This document shows, in pieces, positions 22,608-34,714 of a stretch of DNA of 64,000 bases. How positions within the stretch are numbered: position 1 is the stretch's first letter; the number at the start of each line of letters is the position of its first letter. The stretch is from assembly GCF_024763615.1 (NCBI RefSeq), contig NC_077222.1, positions 109,587,417 through 109,651,416 on the forward strand, given 5' to 3'. The stretch comes from Phlebotomus papatasi (taxonomy: Eukaryota; Arthropoda; Insecta; Diptera; Psychodidae). The notes below the pieces were generated by a model. That model saw only the letters and a program-made list of their open reading frames with translations. It did no database searches and was not told the DNA's origin. The position numbers were made by a program, and so were the translations under genes.

Positions 22608-22790
22608 GCATCGCACACACTTTGGCTTCGAACACTCCATATTTGTTTACCATATTCCTTTAATGAATGTGACCTAATAGCAATGCATGTTGATAGCTAG
22701 TCTTAAGTCACACATTTCCTGAAAAACTATGTCAGATTCATTAAAGAAATGTGGGAAAAATATAAAGTCTTCGAAGTATTTATTTTGAAG
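22608..22790 (+). repeat. Family X repeat, copy 2
   Basis: Carries ATCGCACACACTTTGGCTTCGAACAC, CATATTCCTTTAATGAAT and TGACCTAAT, like 4906-5040, with an inverted ATTCATTAAAGAAATGTG further right. This copy has no hAT MITE at its left side. Confidence 0.6.
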
Positions 22791-23339
22791 ATTCACGCTA
22801 AATAGTTAGAGATAGAGACTTGCGGTCTTCGGAGGGTTCTCGTAAGTCGACTTAAAGTACACTAATATGATCGCGCCTCTATTTTCAATCCAAAATCATG
22901 TTTTTTATGTGTTTTCAAGCATACAAGCATCCCGTCTAACCAATAAAAGTTTACTCCTAATGACCTGAAATAATGCCTAGACATGAGGAATATTTAAGGC
23001 CTTAACTATAAGGTCTAAATGACAAACGAATGAAGTTGTCTCATGCACTTCTGCTGTTAAATCTGAATCTGTCAAATTCGAATGACAACGCTTAAATTCA
23101 AAATGTCAATGTTAAAAAAATCCTTTAATGAATAATTGAAAACCATATTACTCTGCTTCTTTTCAAGTATTCTCATATCAATATGATCGTATAATATAAA
23201 CAGGAACTACGTCCTCAAGAAGGTTTGTGAGAAGGCACGGGAATTTGATTTAAGTTACAATTTAATCTCACAAAAATTCTGTTAATTTCGAATAAGAGAT
23301 GCAAGATATGTCATTCTTACCTCCCGAGCGTTCGAATTT
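22791..23339. other. No gene recognised
   Basis: AT-rich with no clear repeat ends or open frames of note. Confidence 0.4.
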
Positions 23340-23515
23340 GGAAGACTCCACTGTATTACTAATAACACCACTTAAATACCACTAAAATTACTTATTAGAA
23401 TCTTTGCATAAATTTGCAAATAAAGCAAATTTTATGCTATCACAGACAGCTGAATAACACACGCAGCAACATTATTTTTTTAGTTCTGGTGTTCTCCGCT
23501 ACGAACGCAAAACCT
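23340..23515 (+). repeat. Dispersed repeat family EE, copy 1
   Basis: Matches the reverse complement of 28925-29100 over about 175 bp: CATAAATTTGCAAA, ACAGCTGA-CAACAC, TAGTTC-GGTG-TCTCCGC and TACGAACGCAAAA. It has no obvious inverted ends, so it may be part of a larger element or a SINE-like sequence. No tRNA-type promoter boxes were seen. Confidence 0.65.
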
Positions 23516-23710
23516 GTTACTTACATATAACGTTAGGGTTATTTCTTAAAGAATCTTTTCTAGATCAGGCAAGAAATGCAGGGGTTTATTCTGTCTTAAA
23601 TAGTTTCATTGTTCTTTTTTCAATTGCAATACAAAAATTATTGCCTGTTTGACATCTTTCTTTTCGTTTCAAACCATAATTTGCTTCTTCATTAAGAATA
23701 TGCTTAAATA

Positions 23711-24313
23711 AAGGCTCATTCACATGATGAAAAGGTACCTAAGAAAAAATGCATAAAGGAAATAGAGCCCCCTAATGGTCTGAGGCTTATGCATTTTTGG
23801 ATAGAACTTTTTCATAAAAGACGGCTGTAGTTCTTAATTTAATTCTCAACTGTTCCCAATTTCGTTTAAATTAAGTGCGCACGAATGTATTGGCTGTCAA
23901 ATCAGCTGTGCAGTGCGTGAAGCAATTGTTTATGTTTTCTTTCGTGAAAATTTGTGAAAAAATGTAAAGAAAATACGTGTCAGAAGGTGTTCTAAATCTG
24001 CCATCGAACGTAAGGTGCACTGTCAACCCAATTGGTGGATCAGACAGCAGTACCAAAAGAGAAAAGACTACTCTATCACTTTACATTTACAACTTAATGT
24101 GCTGAACGTTCTGACACATATTTTTTCACATATTTTTTAAAAATTTTCACAAAAGAAAACATAAAAAAATATTTCGCGCTGCATAACTAATTTGACAGCA
24201 GTTTCATTCGCGTGCTCTTGATTTAAACGAAATTGAGAACAATTGGCAATTAAATTGAGAACTATACTAAATAAAATTTTTTACGCACATTTTCATCACG
24301 TGAATCTAGCTTA
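23711..24313. mobile_element. Long foldback element FF, about 600 bp
   Basis: Ends GGCTCATTCACATGATGAAAA and TTTTCATCACGTGAATCTAGC are inverted. The arms stay complementary over some 250 bp: TTCTCAACTGTTCCCAATTTCG with CGAAATTGAGAACAATTGGC, and TTATGTTTTCTTTCGTGAAAA with TTTTCACAAAAGAAAACATAA. The centre near 23990-24100 is single copy. The minus-strand frame at 23871-24056 lies in an arm and is not a gene. Confidence 0.82.
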
Positions 24314-26795
24314 AGAATTATGTCACATTACAAAAGGCACAATTTTGACATCTGTCAAATATCAAAATAACGATATTAAAAAAAATAACTGCAGCAAGAT
24401 GTGCGATACAGCTCTGTAGTATCGTACATTTAATGAAAAAAAATTTCATGGTTCATGAAATGCATGGCCCAAAATATTGCACTGATGCAGATGAAATTTT
24501 TTAAAACAAAATTCACAATTTTATGCCTCAGAAATTACAATATAAAATATTTTAGAGCAGCCATAAATAACTGACTTTATTTTATTATTTCAATTCGTAT
24601 AAAATGGAAACTTCAGACGAGTCTGCATATTTTTTATCGTCATGTTATTTTGGCTCGATTGACTTGGTGAAATACTAACGTAAGATCTCTTTTTTTCACT
24701 TTTGATCAAGTTTTGTTTTTTGGTGAGACTCACGAGGTGGTGCACTAAATCGGTGTAAGAAATTCTGTAAAATTTATTTGCTAACATTAAATTTTAGTAA
24801 TGTTTCTCTTTGTATAAAACATAGTACAGGTGATATCCCTATTCTGAGATTGAACTTTAAGTTACATTATGTAGATTTCCAAAAAAAAAAATGGATTGAT
24901 CGGTATCCTGTTTGGTATGTGCTTTCAAATCATGGCAATAACATTGAGTGAAAAGTTGACGTAAAAAAATGTGGTTCCAGTTTGAAATGAATTTGGTTTT
25001 TTTTTTTTAAGATCGGTCATGCTATTCTATTTTAGTGGTTGATGTATGAAACCAAAAAGACAGCCTTTGGCACCAAATATTGTGATAACCAGCGTCTTAC
25101 GCCCCGAAGAGATGAGGGGATAAGAAAACATGAGCCAGAAGCAATGCGGTTGTCGTGAACCAAGATCAAGTTCCTGGTGCCAAACGAGTCTCTTATAGTG
25201 CTCTCAAACGCCAATGCTCAAGCAATATTGGAGACATTGTATCGCGTGGTGTGAGATAGATTAACGTCATCGTGTCTTGAGAATCAATCGACCTTGGTAT
25301 CTTAAATGCTACATAAGAAAATGATCTGGAAAATCATACTATATGTGATTCTTTGTCTCCTCGAACCGCGTGAGACTATAAATAAAATTATTAAATGTTT
25401 TCATGTTAAGTCTATATAGAAAAAAAGAGCCATATAAAAAACAATTACGACTATTTCTAACACATACAAAATCGTAATGATAATGTTCACTTTAAGAGTC
25501 TGTGGGATATATTTAGTTAATTAGTATTCTTTACTCGTTTAGCAATTTCCATCTAAATCATGCGATTCTCTTGTGCTTTTTTTTTCTCGCCCAACATGCC
25601 AAACTCACGCGCAAGTACAACTGAAGTGATCACCGCCAATAGCGTCCAGAACCCATGCACAATTTTCAATTGGAGTATAAACTTTAGTGTACACACCGAC
25701 AGGAAAAGACGTCATTATGTGGATTGAGTTTAAGAAACAGAACAACAAGATTCAAACAATTGATTGTTGTGTAAAAGAGCGAGATCCGGCATAGTCAATT
25801 CTTATAAGTAACATTTTGTACCACACTTGAGCTGCATTTGGCGCAAGATCGTGACTTGATCGTAAGGTATTTAGCGCGGGGGGTCAATCGTGGATTAGGG
25901 GAGGCCTCAAGGACGACAAACTAACGGTCCACGTGCGTTCAAAGTGCTGACAGTCTATCCGCGCCCCGTATACCGATCATACATACAGACCTTAAAAGCC
26001 TCTTGTCTGCTGACCACAATTTGATTTAATTCACCAAAAAAAAAACGTATCTTTTGGGTCACTATTGATCGCGTATTTTTCTGTCTTCCTGTTTATCTTT
26101 TCTCTATCTTTTTGTCCAAACCTTTCTTCAGCATTTATCTCTTTCACGATGGACTTCATGATCCATTTCACGGATATAAAAGCATCATTGACTGTAGCAA
26201 TTAGCTTGATTTGGCTGTTACTTCTCTCACTTTATTCCCGAATGAGAACGTGAAATTGATTTTGAGTCAATCCATAGTTAAGGTCAAGGTTCAACAGGGC
26301 GGCAAAATGACCGACAATAGTTTCATATACTTAGCCTTTGGTTAAAACCACATACCGTATTTATTAATTAAATTTCTAATTAGAATAAATGTGGAATAAG
26401 AGCTTCCTCAATTCTAAGATATAAAGGTTTCCAATTATCAAATGCACAGCTTAACATTTTCAATGCAGTTTAGAGAGTTTATTCCTGATTAGCTTAAAGG
26501 CTTATAGAAATTTCACACTTTAAAAATAATGATATCATTTGCAGAAAATAAATCAGTTTTAAATGTCAAATTTAATGTTAAATGTTAAATTTGTGTGAAT
26601 CTAACCTGACATAGAAGTACCAAGACCCTAATCCATGATCTCCCTTAGTTTTCTGTTAAATGAATGTATCTTTGAGAAAGGAAGAATCTAGGATTATCCG
26701 GAATAAGGTGACCGGATTCCCTTCTTCCTTGCTCAATTAATCACTAAATAGAATATAACAAATTTACATTAAAAAATTACTTTTTTTGAGGATTA
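24314..26795. other. Largest low-repeat stretch of the left half
   Basis: I see no element ends. GC is locally higher at 25030-25260 and 25580-25990, with less A/T-run sequence. The short frames at 24590-24787, 25032-25214 and 26065-26253 are not convincing. Such islands could be conserved non-coding DNA or regulatory sequence, but nothing in the sequence proves it. Confidence 0.3.
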
Positions 26796-27007
26796 GGGGA
26801 AACTGGGGCACCACCAAAAACGGGGTAGCACCAAACACTGCAATTTCTTATTAGGATATTCGACTTCAGAGGACAAGACTTTTAGAAATTTTTAGGCTTT
26901 ATAAGAATGCTTGTGCACTGAAGAAATGGTCGAGATAGTCCAAGTAGTTTAGAAATAAAAATTAGTATTTGGTGCAACCCCGTGTTTGATGGTGCCCCAG
27001 TTTTCCC
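26796..27007. mobile_element. TA-flanked MITE family G, copy 1
   Basis: A 212-bp element flanked by TA (26794-26795, 27008-27009). The left end is GGGGAAACTGGGGCACCACC then AAAAACGGGG; the right end is its complement, CCCCGTGTTTGATGGTGCCC then CAGTTTTCCC. The interior holds GAAGAAATGGTCGAGATAGTCC. Copies lie at 44144-44250 and, inverted, at 59034-59198. Open frames here read through the MITE. Confidence 0.88.
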
Positions 27008-27157
27008 TATGCAATCGGCGTGGCTTCTCTTAGTGATAACCTGAAAGAATGTGAAAAAAATGATGACGGATTTGTATTTAAGATTGTCCTTGGTATTGCC
27101 CGATCGCACCTACTTTTCGTTTTAAGCAGAAGAGGCGCTTCACGCTGTAACAACTTA

Positions 27158-27378
27158 GACCGGCTTCAGAGGCTTCAGACCTAAGGTTTAGCCCAGTTCC
27201 CGATGGTCTCGAAATTCAAAATAGCAACCAATATTATTGATTTTTCAAAATCAAATGGATCACTTGCCCAGCCCATGTTGTTCAATCTTAAATGATAATT
27301 TTCCAAAAAATCTTGGTTAAGAAGAAATTAGAGAATTTGAGCCATATTGCTAAGCCTAATATCTGAATTTGAAACCCG
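27158..27378 (-). mobile_element. MITE family L, copy 1
   Basis: Minus-strand copy: CTTCAGACCTAAGGTTTAGC then CCAGTTCCCGATGGTCTCG at the left, and GAGCCATATTGCTAAGCC at the right. The plus-oriented counterparts are at 35050-35248 and 55112-55318. The ends consist of inverted CTTCAGAC-TAAGG-TTAGCC words. Confidence 0.7.
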
Positions 27379-27592
27379 TATTAAACTAGGTTTAAATATT
27401 TCGAAAAACAAGGGATAGTGCTTTTTCTCACATGGTAACCCCATATTTTGGCCTTTCTAGAATGCCAGTAAAGGCAATGCCAACAATTTTTTCATTTATT
27501 TCAGCGATTTTCATGACTATTTGTTAAAATTTGTTAATCTTAAATTACTAGACTTTCAAAAATTACCCCAATGACAAAGCATTGAAGTTAAG

Positions 27593-27775
27593 GCCGGCTT
27601 TAGACCTAAGGCCTAGCCATAAAAAATTAATTTAGGATTGGATTATTAAACATAAATGAAGTATCAGGCTCTCAAACAGTAATAAAATTGCCCGTTATTT
27701 AGTATTTTGATAACTTTATAAGCTATAAGCTATATAGCTAAGCCTCCTAAGCTTTAAATCTGAAGCCGGTATATA
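27593..27775 (+). mobile_element. MITE family L, copy 2
   Basis: Starts GGCCGGCTTTAGACCTAAGG and ends TCTGAAGCCGG. AATAAAATTGCCCGTTATTT in the middle matches the other copies. Followed by short diverged pieces with the same AAGTCTTAGCC words up to about 27870. Confidence 0.65.
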
Positions 27776-28082
27776 AGTTTCCAAATTTTAAGTCTTAGCC
27801 ACAACCCAATCTTTTAAGACTACACCTTAAGCGCTAAGTCTCAGCCATAAGTCTTTAGTTTGTTTGAAACCCGTATATAGCTATGGCGGATGTTTCTTGT
27901 TTTTCAGGGAAAATTGACAATTAAAGAATTCGTAAATAGAATTGAGCCTTAACTTTTTTTTGTTAAATCCAATAAAATGTGGATCATGTCAAAGGCTTAG
28001 CCAAATGGCTTAACTTGTCTAATTGAGTGTTGATCAAGGTTTTTGGGAAAATTTTGATTTAGGATTAAATAAGTTAAATTGC

Positions 28083-28785
28083 TTTCGCTCGACCGGTAGA
28101 TTTATTTATTCAATTTATTTATATTTGCTATAGTATTTCGTCTATACATCATTTTCCACTCAGACTACGCTATCACTCCGATTTTGCCGTTTAAGTGTGA
28201 AAAAATTGATTTTTCCAATAATAACGCTTTGAAATCACTCAGATGCCAATTTGACTGCCTCTACTCCACCAAGACACTTAAAATAGGGTTTTAAATGGAA
28301 AGTCCCGCAAAATACAACAATTCTTTGATATAGTTGAAGTTCAACAAATGACTACTTGGGGCACTCTGGATGAAAAAACGAGTTAAGAAACAAAAAACCT
28401 CGCTTATCTTGGCTTCTGAGTAATCGATGAGTTCAAGTTCTACGGCAAAATTATAGAGAACATTCTGGTCTACATTTCACCCATATAACACTTTTCTGTC
28501 AGTTCATCCAAATCCTTGATATTTTGGTTTAAATACAAAATTTGTATAATTTCACGAATTTGATTCAAGATAACTGAATGGCGTCTCCCAACTTCAGCTC
28601 CAAATCGAATTTGCATGCACTCCGAGTTAGCTCACGTTTTTGCGTATGATCTAACATTAATAGGTCAATTATTCCATGAATAATACGAACCAGTGACAAA
28701 TTCGTAGAAATTGACCATCAAACCGATCAGACATTCAAAAATTGACCCAACCGGTCGAATCGAGGAACGCGATCGAGTGAGGTAT
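28083..28785. mobile_element. MITE family P, copy with nested family Q
   Basis: The left end CTCGACCGGTAGATTTATTTATTC and the right part GCGTATGATCTAACATTAATAGG through GTCGAATCGAGGAACG align to the intact family P at 49892-50109. Between TAGTATTTCG and GCGTATGATC about 500 bp of family Q sequence is inserted. The element itself interrupts a family L MITE. Confidence 0.65.
28143..28640. repeat. Family Q sequence inserted in family P
   Basis: TTCTGGTCTACATTTCACCC with TTTCTGTCAGTTCATC and AGCTCCAAATCGAATTTGC also occurs, diverged, at 57410-57570 and partly at 6920-6948. It occupies the middle of a family P element that is continuous at 49.9 kb. Ends not resolved. Confidence 0.5.
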
Positions 28786-28924
28786 TTTCTATTATTGAAA
28801 GCAAATGATCAATGATATTTTCAAATACCAGTAAAAGTGACTGTGCTATTGAGGATTTTGAAACCTTCGAGAACTGGGCTAAACCTGTAGTCTGAAGACC
28901 ATTTTACCCTATGTGAAGGACACA

Positions 28925-29100
28925 TTTTGCGTTCGTAGCGGAGAGCACCGGAACTACAAAAGATAGTAGTGCCGCGCGTGTTGCTCAGCTGTCACTAAGA
29001 ACATGAAATATTTTCTAAGATATTGTTTTGTTTGCAAATTTATGCAAATATCTTATTATAATGGTATTCAAGCGATATTAATAATAACACTGTGCAACAA
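28925..29100 (-). repeat. Dispersed repeat family EE, copy 2
   Basis: Reverse-strand counterpart of 23340-23515: TTTTGCGTTCGTAGCGGAGA, then GCACCGG, CAGCTGTCA and TTTGCAAATTTATG. No coding frame. Confidence 0.65.
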
Positions 29101-29783
29101 TTTTAAACTTTTCTTTGTGTCCCTGGGTTTTCATGCTATTTTTTTTCTGTTCCTAGGGTAAAATGATTTACGAAAATACTTATCATTTTGATTTCATTTT
29201 GTTTTTGCGCCTGGAATCTAGGCAAAACCGTTTTTTGATACTTAGGTGTCTATATCTCCGATTCTGCTAAACCGATTTATTTCTTAATATAGGAAAATTT
29301 TTTCTCCTTTAGATCCCGATAATCCTTTGGACATATTAAGTTCGTACTACTGACACCAGGGGCGCTGTAGTCTAATAAATGTCAGAAAACATGGAAAAAT
29401 CGAACTTTTTAGCAACTTTAATCAAAAATATCTCGAAAACTAGGACTGCTCCTAACAGTGAGTATTTTTTGGAAATTATATTTCTACATAAAGCTTTTTG
29501 TGATTTTTTTTATAAAGTACTTAAGCGTTATTGGTTAAACGTAACACATTACTTTACTTGTAATTGTATTATTTCTACAATATTCAAAAGTAAAATTAGG
29601 AGATGATTGAGAGAAATTCATTTATCCGCCATTAATGTAGAAGGATGGTCGGGTAGTTTTACACATGATTTTTGGAAACACACATTTTTGGGATAATAAA
29701 TGATTATTTAGCTAGTAACCCATTTTAAAAATAAGCCTTAAATAAACCTTCAACTGTGTGGAACCGTCGCATCCTTCCCTAAT
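29101..29783. other. No gene recognised
   Basis: The 75-codon plus-strand frame at 29379-29606 has no recognisable domain. No element ends were seen. Confidence 0.35.
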
Positions 29784-29968
29784 GCCCTAGACACATTTAG
29801 GAATTAAGTTGAGAGACGACTTTACGAAATTATAATCAAAATAGTGATCAGAAAACATTTTCGTCTATTTCTGACTAATCCATCTCTTGGCTTAAGCCGA
29901 GAAACGGCTAAGTTAGTGGGAATCTGATGGGAATGTAGTCTAACAATTATTCTGAATATAATTACTTT
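29784..29968. mobile_element. MITE family C, copy 2
   Basis: Left end GCCCTAGACACATTTAGG then GAGAGACGACTTTACGAAATTA. The interior AAGCCGAGAAACGGCTAAG and GGGAATCTGATGGGAATGTAG match the copy at 12868. The right end is lost or merged with the next copy, which begins 11 bp later. Confidence 0.7.
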
Positions 29969-29978
29969 AAACCGTAAT

Positions 29979-30395
29979 GCCCTAGGCGCACTTACGACTT
30001 AAGCCGAGAGACGATTTAGTGAAAATGATGGAAATGAAGTTTAACCAATATATCGAATATAACTACCTAGTCCCCGGCGAGTGGCCTCCAAAGTTGAAGC
30101 CAATTTCTTACTTTCACATACAAATGCGTATGGGAATTTTTCTGCACTCGTGATCGTTATGCTAAATATTTAAAAAGTGAGAAGTTTTTCAGTATTATAA
30201 GATCCCTTTCCGTATGAAGGGATAAATATACTAAATTTTTGTTTAAATAAATTTTTTCCTTGGAGCACTGTGAGCTGAGTCCGAGAGCAATTTAGGAATT
30301 GGCTTCAAATAGTTCCATGTAAAAAGGCCAACTTTCCAGGCGCTTGATAATTACATTAAGCCGTCTCTCGGCTAATCCACAAGTTTGTCAAGGCC
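29979..30395. mobile_element. MITE family C, copy 3, carrying extra sequence
   Basis: Left end GCCCTAGGCGCACTTACGAC then AAGCCGAGAGACGATTTAG; right end TAAGCCGTCTCTCGGCTAATCC near 30355. Between them about 275 bp unrelated to other family C copies (30070-30345) hold a loose inverted pair, AGTTGAAGCCAATTTCTTA and AGGAATTGGCTTCAA, possibly another nested element. Confidence 0.65.
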
Positions 30396-32320
30396 CTGTA
30401 GGGCATACCATCTCGATCTCGCTAACAAGGTTTGAAATAACCCCTATATCCGGGTAATATTTGAGATCTTAGCGCTAAGATCCCCTTACCCTGAGTCAGA
30501 CGGGATGCCATAAAAACATTTTTAGAAAAAATCCGTTACTTTGACCACTAAACTTCTTTTCTTCATTTCAATTTATAATTAAAACAGTGCACATTTTTTT
30601 CTGTCAAAGTCGCACACTTCCATTAATGAAGTGTGAAATAACACATCTAAATAAGGTTTTGATCATGTCTTTCGGAATTACCGTGATGTCCATCGACATT
30701 TGTGAGAAGCTTGAAGTTAAAAAAAAAACGTTTTAAAGGAATGCTGAATTTACAGGCAGGCAATCTGAGTGAAGTCGTGCATTTAGCGTTCATCTTCATT
30801 TGATGCCCAACCTTACAATCCATTATGCAGCGAGAGTGCACTTTAAGGGGACCATCGCTTCAAATGACGGTCAATTAGAAATGACCTTTAGACGTCGCCA
30901 GGGAACTCTTTGTTAGATCAATTGCACTCTCTTAATGTTGGAAAAATTACAGTGAAGTATTTTTGCAGATCACTGATGGATTTGTGCGAACCTTGCTTAA
31001 TATAAATATAACATTCTGCATAATAGTCGACCCCCCCCCCCATACTCCAATCTCACTTTGCTGCAGCAATATTATTATTTCCGACTTAAAAAGCGACACA
31101 ATAGATCACCTCTCTCAGCCAGACCATAATTTCTGCTCCTCTGAAAAATTCTCTGTATGTACAATTTTATAATTTCTCGATCATGTCTTAATTGAAAATC
31201 AACTTCAATGTGCCAGCCCACAAATCGCAAATCACATACCAAAAGAGCAATCTCTAAAAGCAATCGCTTGCAATTGATTGATTGTCTTTCAATTTGCTAT
31301 GGTACAATCTTCCCTTTGATTTTTCTCTGGCAACAATTATTATTATAAAGTAGCGACATAGCAATCAAATGGACCAATTCTAACGAGATCATCGACCACG
31401 TACACCCAATTACAATTAGATTCTCTGTCAAGAGTTGGGTGGAAGATTTTGTCTTCGGGCAAGAAGAAGGAAATGGAAGTGATAGGACTCCAATGTGGAT
31501 AAGTAATTGTGCCCTTTTCTACAATATTAAACTCCCTCAGAAATACATCTCATTTGGAATTGAGCCTATCTGGCAGTATTATTTGCCAGTGAAACCATTT
31601 AATGGGATCGTGGGTCGATTGATTGCAATCTTGGCGGTGATGGCAGTGAAAGAGATTGGAGAGGTCATGGGTTTATTTAATTGGTTTTTGGATCTCAACA
31701 TGAATAAATTTTTATTCACTACTCAACCATCTCAAGGTACAACCGAAACAGAAGTTACAATTAAATTGACTCTTACACACACGAAGAGATCAAGGTTCTC
31801 CTTGTGTCTGGGAGACCACAGCTTGTCATGCAATTCTGTACCGGAGACTTCCAAAGGCCCAGGGGATACCGCGCACAGACCCAAGAGACACACCACGGAC
31901 GGAGAAGAAAGAAGTGAAAAGTGCACGGATACAAAATAGAAGAAGCTGTCTCATATTTCATCGAGAGTATCTTGCAATAGAATCAGACAGACAATTCTCA
32001 CTGGAGATGGTTGAGATGAGTTCAAGCTGCTATTCATATAAATTCACCTGGTGCTCTCGCGAAAAAAAAAGGAGTGAATTGGATACAAACTAACAAGCAA
32101 AGCGTGAAAAACGTCGCACATTTTCTTTCTACATTGCATAAGATTTACTATAGTGATTATTTAAATATATACAGGTACGATGTACTCAGAGAAATTTATA
32201 CAGACTGACCCTAAATTTACCATGAAATCCTAAACGAAAAAGTAAATCATCAAAATCGGTCTGCGACTGAGGCGCCCCCAGTGTTGCCTCAACGAGGTCT
32301 AATGTTTTAGAAAGTTGTAG
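30396..32320. other. Mostly unique DNA with the longest open frame
   Basis: Holds the longest frame of the window, 166 codons on plus at 31439-31939, and opposing minus frames at 31732-31961. The predicted protein has no domain, signal or repeat I recognise, and overlapping frames on both strands suggest locally higher GC (about 31430-31940) rather than coding. An 11-C run lies at 31031-31041. A CATATAAATT box near 32033 resembles a TATA box but is unsupported. Confidence 0.3.
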
Positions 32321-32322
32321 TA

Positions 32323-32651
32323 CAGTGCCCGCTTTATATTCCGGATGATTGGGAGACAAAATGACAGATGTCCTCTTCGTAATCCGGATGGATTTTTTGA
32401 ATTTGTTCAACGTCTCGAAAATATAATACAAGATTTTTTTTGTAGAATTAGAATAAAAGTTTTAAAGAAGATTAAAAAGACATAATTAGAGAATTCTATG
32501 CTATTATACTTCATTTATTAAACAAAAACATCACAAGATAATTCATTTTCATTCGTGAACAGACATGCATACATGACCTCAAAATGTTTTTAAATGTAAC
32601 CGTCGAGAACTCGTCCGGATTACGCAGATTCGGATTAGGAAGCGGGCACTG
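32323..32651. mobile_element. Pogo/Tigger-like MITE, family I, copy 1
   Basis: A 329-bp element with ends CAGTGCCCGCTT / AAGCGGGCACTG, flanked by TA (32321-32322, 32652-32653). Subterminal ATTCCGGAT / ATCCGGA words recur in both ends. CAGT-start ends with TA duplications fit the pogo/Tigger branch of Tc1/mariner. The minus-strand frame at 32186-32431 crosses its boundary. Truncated copy at 33955-34148. Confidence 0.85.
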
Positions 32652-33954
32652 TATTGAAGTTTTTCATTCCCGCTCTGTCATCAAATTCGGTCCAATAGAA
32701 CCAGAGATATGAAGTTTAAATAGTATTTCATAAACACTATTTTTAAAACAATACTTAAAATTAATTTGGAATCTCTGTTATAGTGTTTAACTTTAAATAT
32801 AAAGGCTAAACAAGAGTTGTACCGCCTTGAAACCTTTGGGGGAACACGCAATAAGTTGAGTCAAGGACCATTAACATGTCCTTCAATCTTTCCCCAATAT
32901 TTGTTCACGCGGACATTTAAGTCAGTCCATAAACGAAAATACCGTTGAATTATTTCTAAAACCGTAGACCCTTAAGGCTAGCACTTAAGGGTGGTCTTCA
33001 TAGATCAGAAACCGTAAATCGAATAAAAGCGAATTAAGAGAAAACCGATAACAGTCCATAAACCGTTTTCAACGAACATCCAACTTTTTTTTTAAACCGA
33101 AAGTAGTATTTCGAAAATCATTAAAAATATGCCATAATTTTAGATTTTAATTTGTCATTTAAATAAAATTGCTATAATCTGTTAACCTTTTTTTCGGGTA
33201 AGGCTACCTTGCGTCCTGGTCTTCCGAACATATTGGCTGAAGGACCAGTTCAAATCTAATTTCATACAACTTTGCATTATTTTTGGTTTTTCGGTTTTGG
33301 TCTAAAGTGAGATAAAGTGGCTTTCATTGTGGTAAGAATTTTGTCATAACCAAAATATCGTGAACTTACCTAAAAACCCGTATGAAGTCCGAAAATTTAA
33401 AACGATAAGTTAAACAAAAGTGAAAAGATTATAGAAAAAAAACAATATCTTTTAAGGAAATTGAAATTCACAAGTTTTGCTATCTTGAGATTTTACAAAC
33501 GTATGAAAAATTCACTTTTGCAACAAACGTTTACATAGTTTTGTCAATATTGTTGACAAATGAAGTGTCAAGAATACCGAAAACTCGAAATGGAAAAACC
33601 GCCAGCGCTAAAGCGGTGAATATGTGAACTTGTATTTCAGAATTCTGCTCGATTTTCGAATAAGTTTGACTTGGCTTTGTATCTTTGAAATCTTTAAAAT
33701 GTTGTTATTGATCAGTGCCATTTTGTTTTTCTTAACTTTCGATAAATCTATCTTAAATTTATTGTGCTATAAGGATAATTTTTCAAAGGCTCAAAATTTG
33801 AATATTAGACATTTTTAAAAGAAATTTTCAAAAAATATTCATTTAATGCTACTCTTTTACGTCTTTTATATATTTCAGGATTTTGAATTAAAAACTAAAA
33901 CTCATGTAAGCTTGTAATGTAGATAAATTTTGCAAAAAAGAAAAATTTTAAAAA
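32652..33954. other. No gene recognised
   Basis: AT-rich with scattered AAACCG-type words at 32930-33070 but no clear unit. The 64-codon frame at 33624-33818 is hydrophobic and not convincing. Confidence 0.35.
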
Positions 33955-34148
33955 AGTTTTAAAAAAGATTAAAAATACATAATTAGAGAATTCTATGCAA
34001 TTATACTTCATTTATTAAACAAAAACTTCACGAGATAATTCATTTTCATTGGTGGGCACACATGCATTCATAACGTCAAAATTATTTTATATGTAACCAT
34101 CAAGAACTCGTCCGGATTACGCCGATCCGGATTAGTGAACGGGTACTG
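33955..34148. mobile_element. Family I MITE, truncated copy
   Basis: Matches the right 60% of the copy at 32323-32651: ACATAATTAGAGAATTCTATGC, TTTATTAAACAAAAACTTCAC, AACTCGTCCGGATTACGCCG, and the end GAACGGGTACTG followed by TA. The left end is missing. Confidence 0.75.
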
Positions 34149-34348
34149 TATATTTTTAAATTAGATAACGAATTTTGAACGGACAAATAGATTAAAGATA
34201 AAAATTGTTTCTGATGTATAAGGAGTCCCGGTATTATGCACATTTTCGGGACCAAAAAAACTACGCGAAATTTCATTATTTATCCAGAAAATCTGCATAC
34301 CCGTAGGGGATTTCTATTAAATAAGGGCAAAAAACAAACGAACAGTAA

Positions 34349-34420
34349 AAAATTCAAAATGGCAGTAAAAAATTAAAAATGAGCAGTAAAATATCTTATT
34401 ACGGTCAGTAAAAAAAATTT
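34349..34420 (+). repeat. Short tandem CAGTAAAAAATT repeat
   Basis: Four spaced copies of CAGTAAAA(A)AT with variable spacers of 10 to 20 bp, inside element BB. Confidence 0.5.
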
Positions 34421-34714
34421 AACCTTTACAGAAATGGTTCTAATTTGCATATTTAATATTTTAAATTGTTGAAGATAGAATGAAAAGCCCTTTATTTTCC
34501 CTTTGACAAAATTTGGACGATAATATCACTGTTTCATTTTTTTTTTGTTACTAAAATCAGCTGTTCAAAAGAAATAAATTATAAGTAGTACTTTTATGCC
34601 TCAGTTTTTCAGTAAATTTCTAAAATATTCAAAAAATACCGTAATAAAAGTAATTGTTTTTTTTAATAAATGACCAAATAGTGAATTATTTCAAGAATTG
34701 GCTCCCAATGGTAC

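Larger units (their letters stand above)
27995..28902 (+). mobile_element. MITE family L, copy 3, split by a nested element
   Basis: The left part (to about 28082) runs AAGGCTTAGCCAAATGGCTTAAC to TTTTGATTTAGGATTAAATA. The right part (28785-28902) runs from AAGCAAATGATC to GAACTGGGCTAAACC and TGTAGTCTGAAGACC. Both parts align to the uninterrupted copies at 35050 and 55112; the gap is filled by a family P element. Confidence 0.65.

Noticed and set aside
31031..31041. Poly-C run as a functional element
   Set aside because: A simple homopolymer run; could also be a sequencing or assembly length artefact.
31439..31939. Longest open frame, 166 codons on plus
   Set aside because: No recognisable domain, no Kozak-like or splice context I can defend, opposing long frames on minus, and locally higher GC, which lengthens chance frames.
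32030..32045. TATA box CATATAAATT
   Set aside because: Such words are frequent in AT-rich DNA and no transcript start or gene follows.
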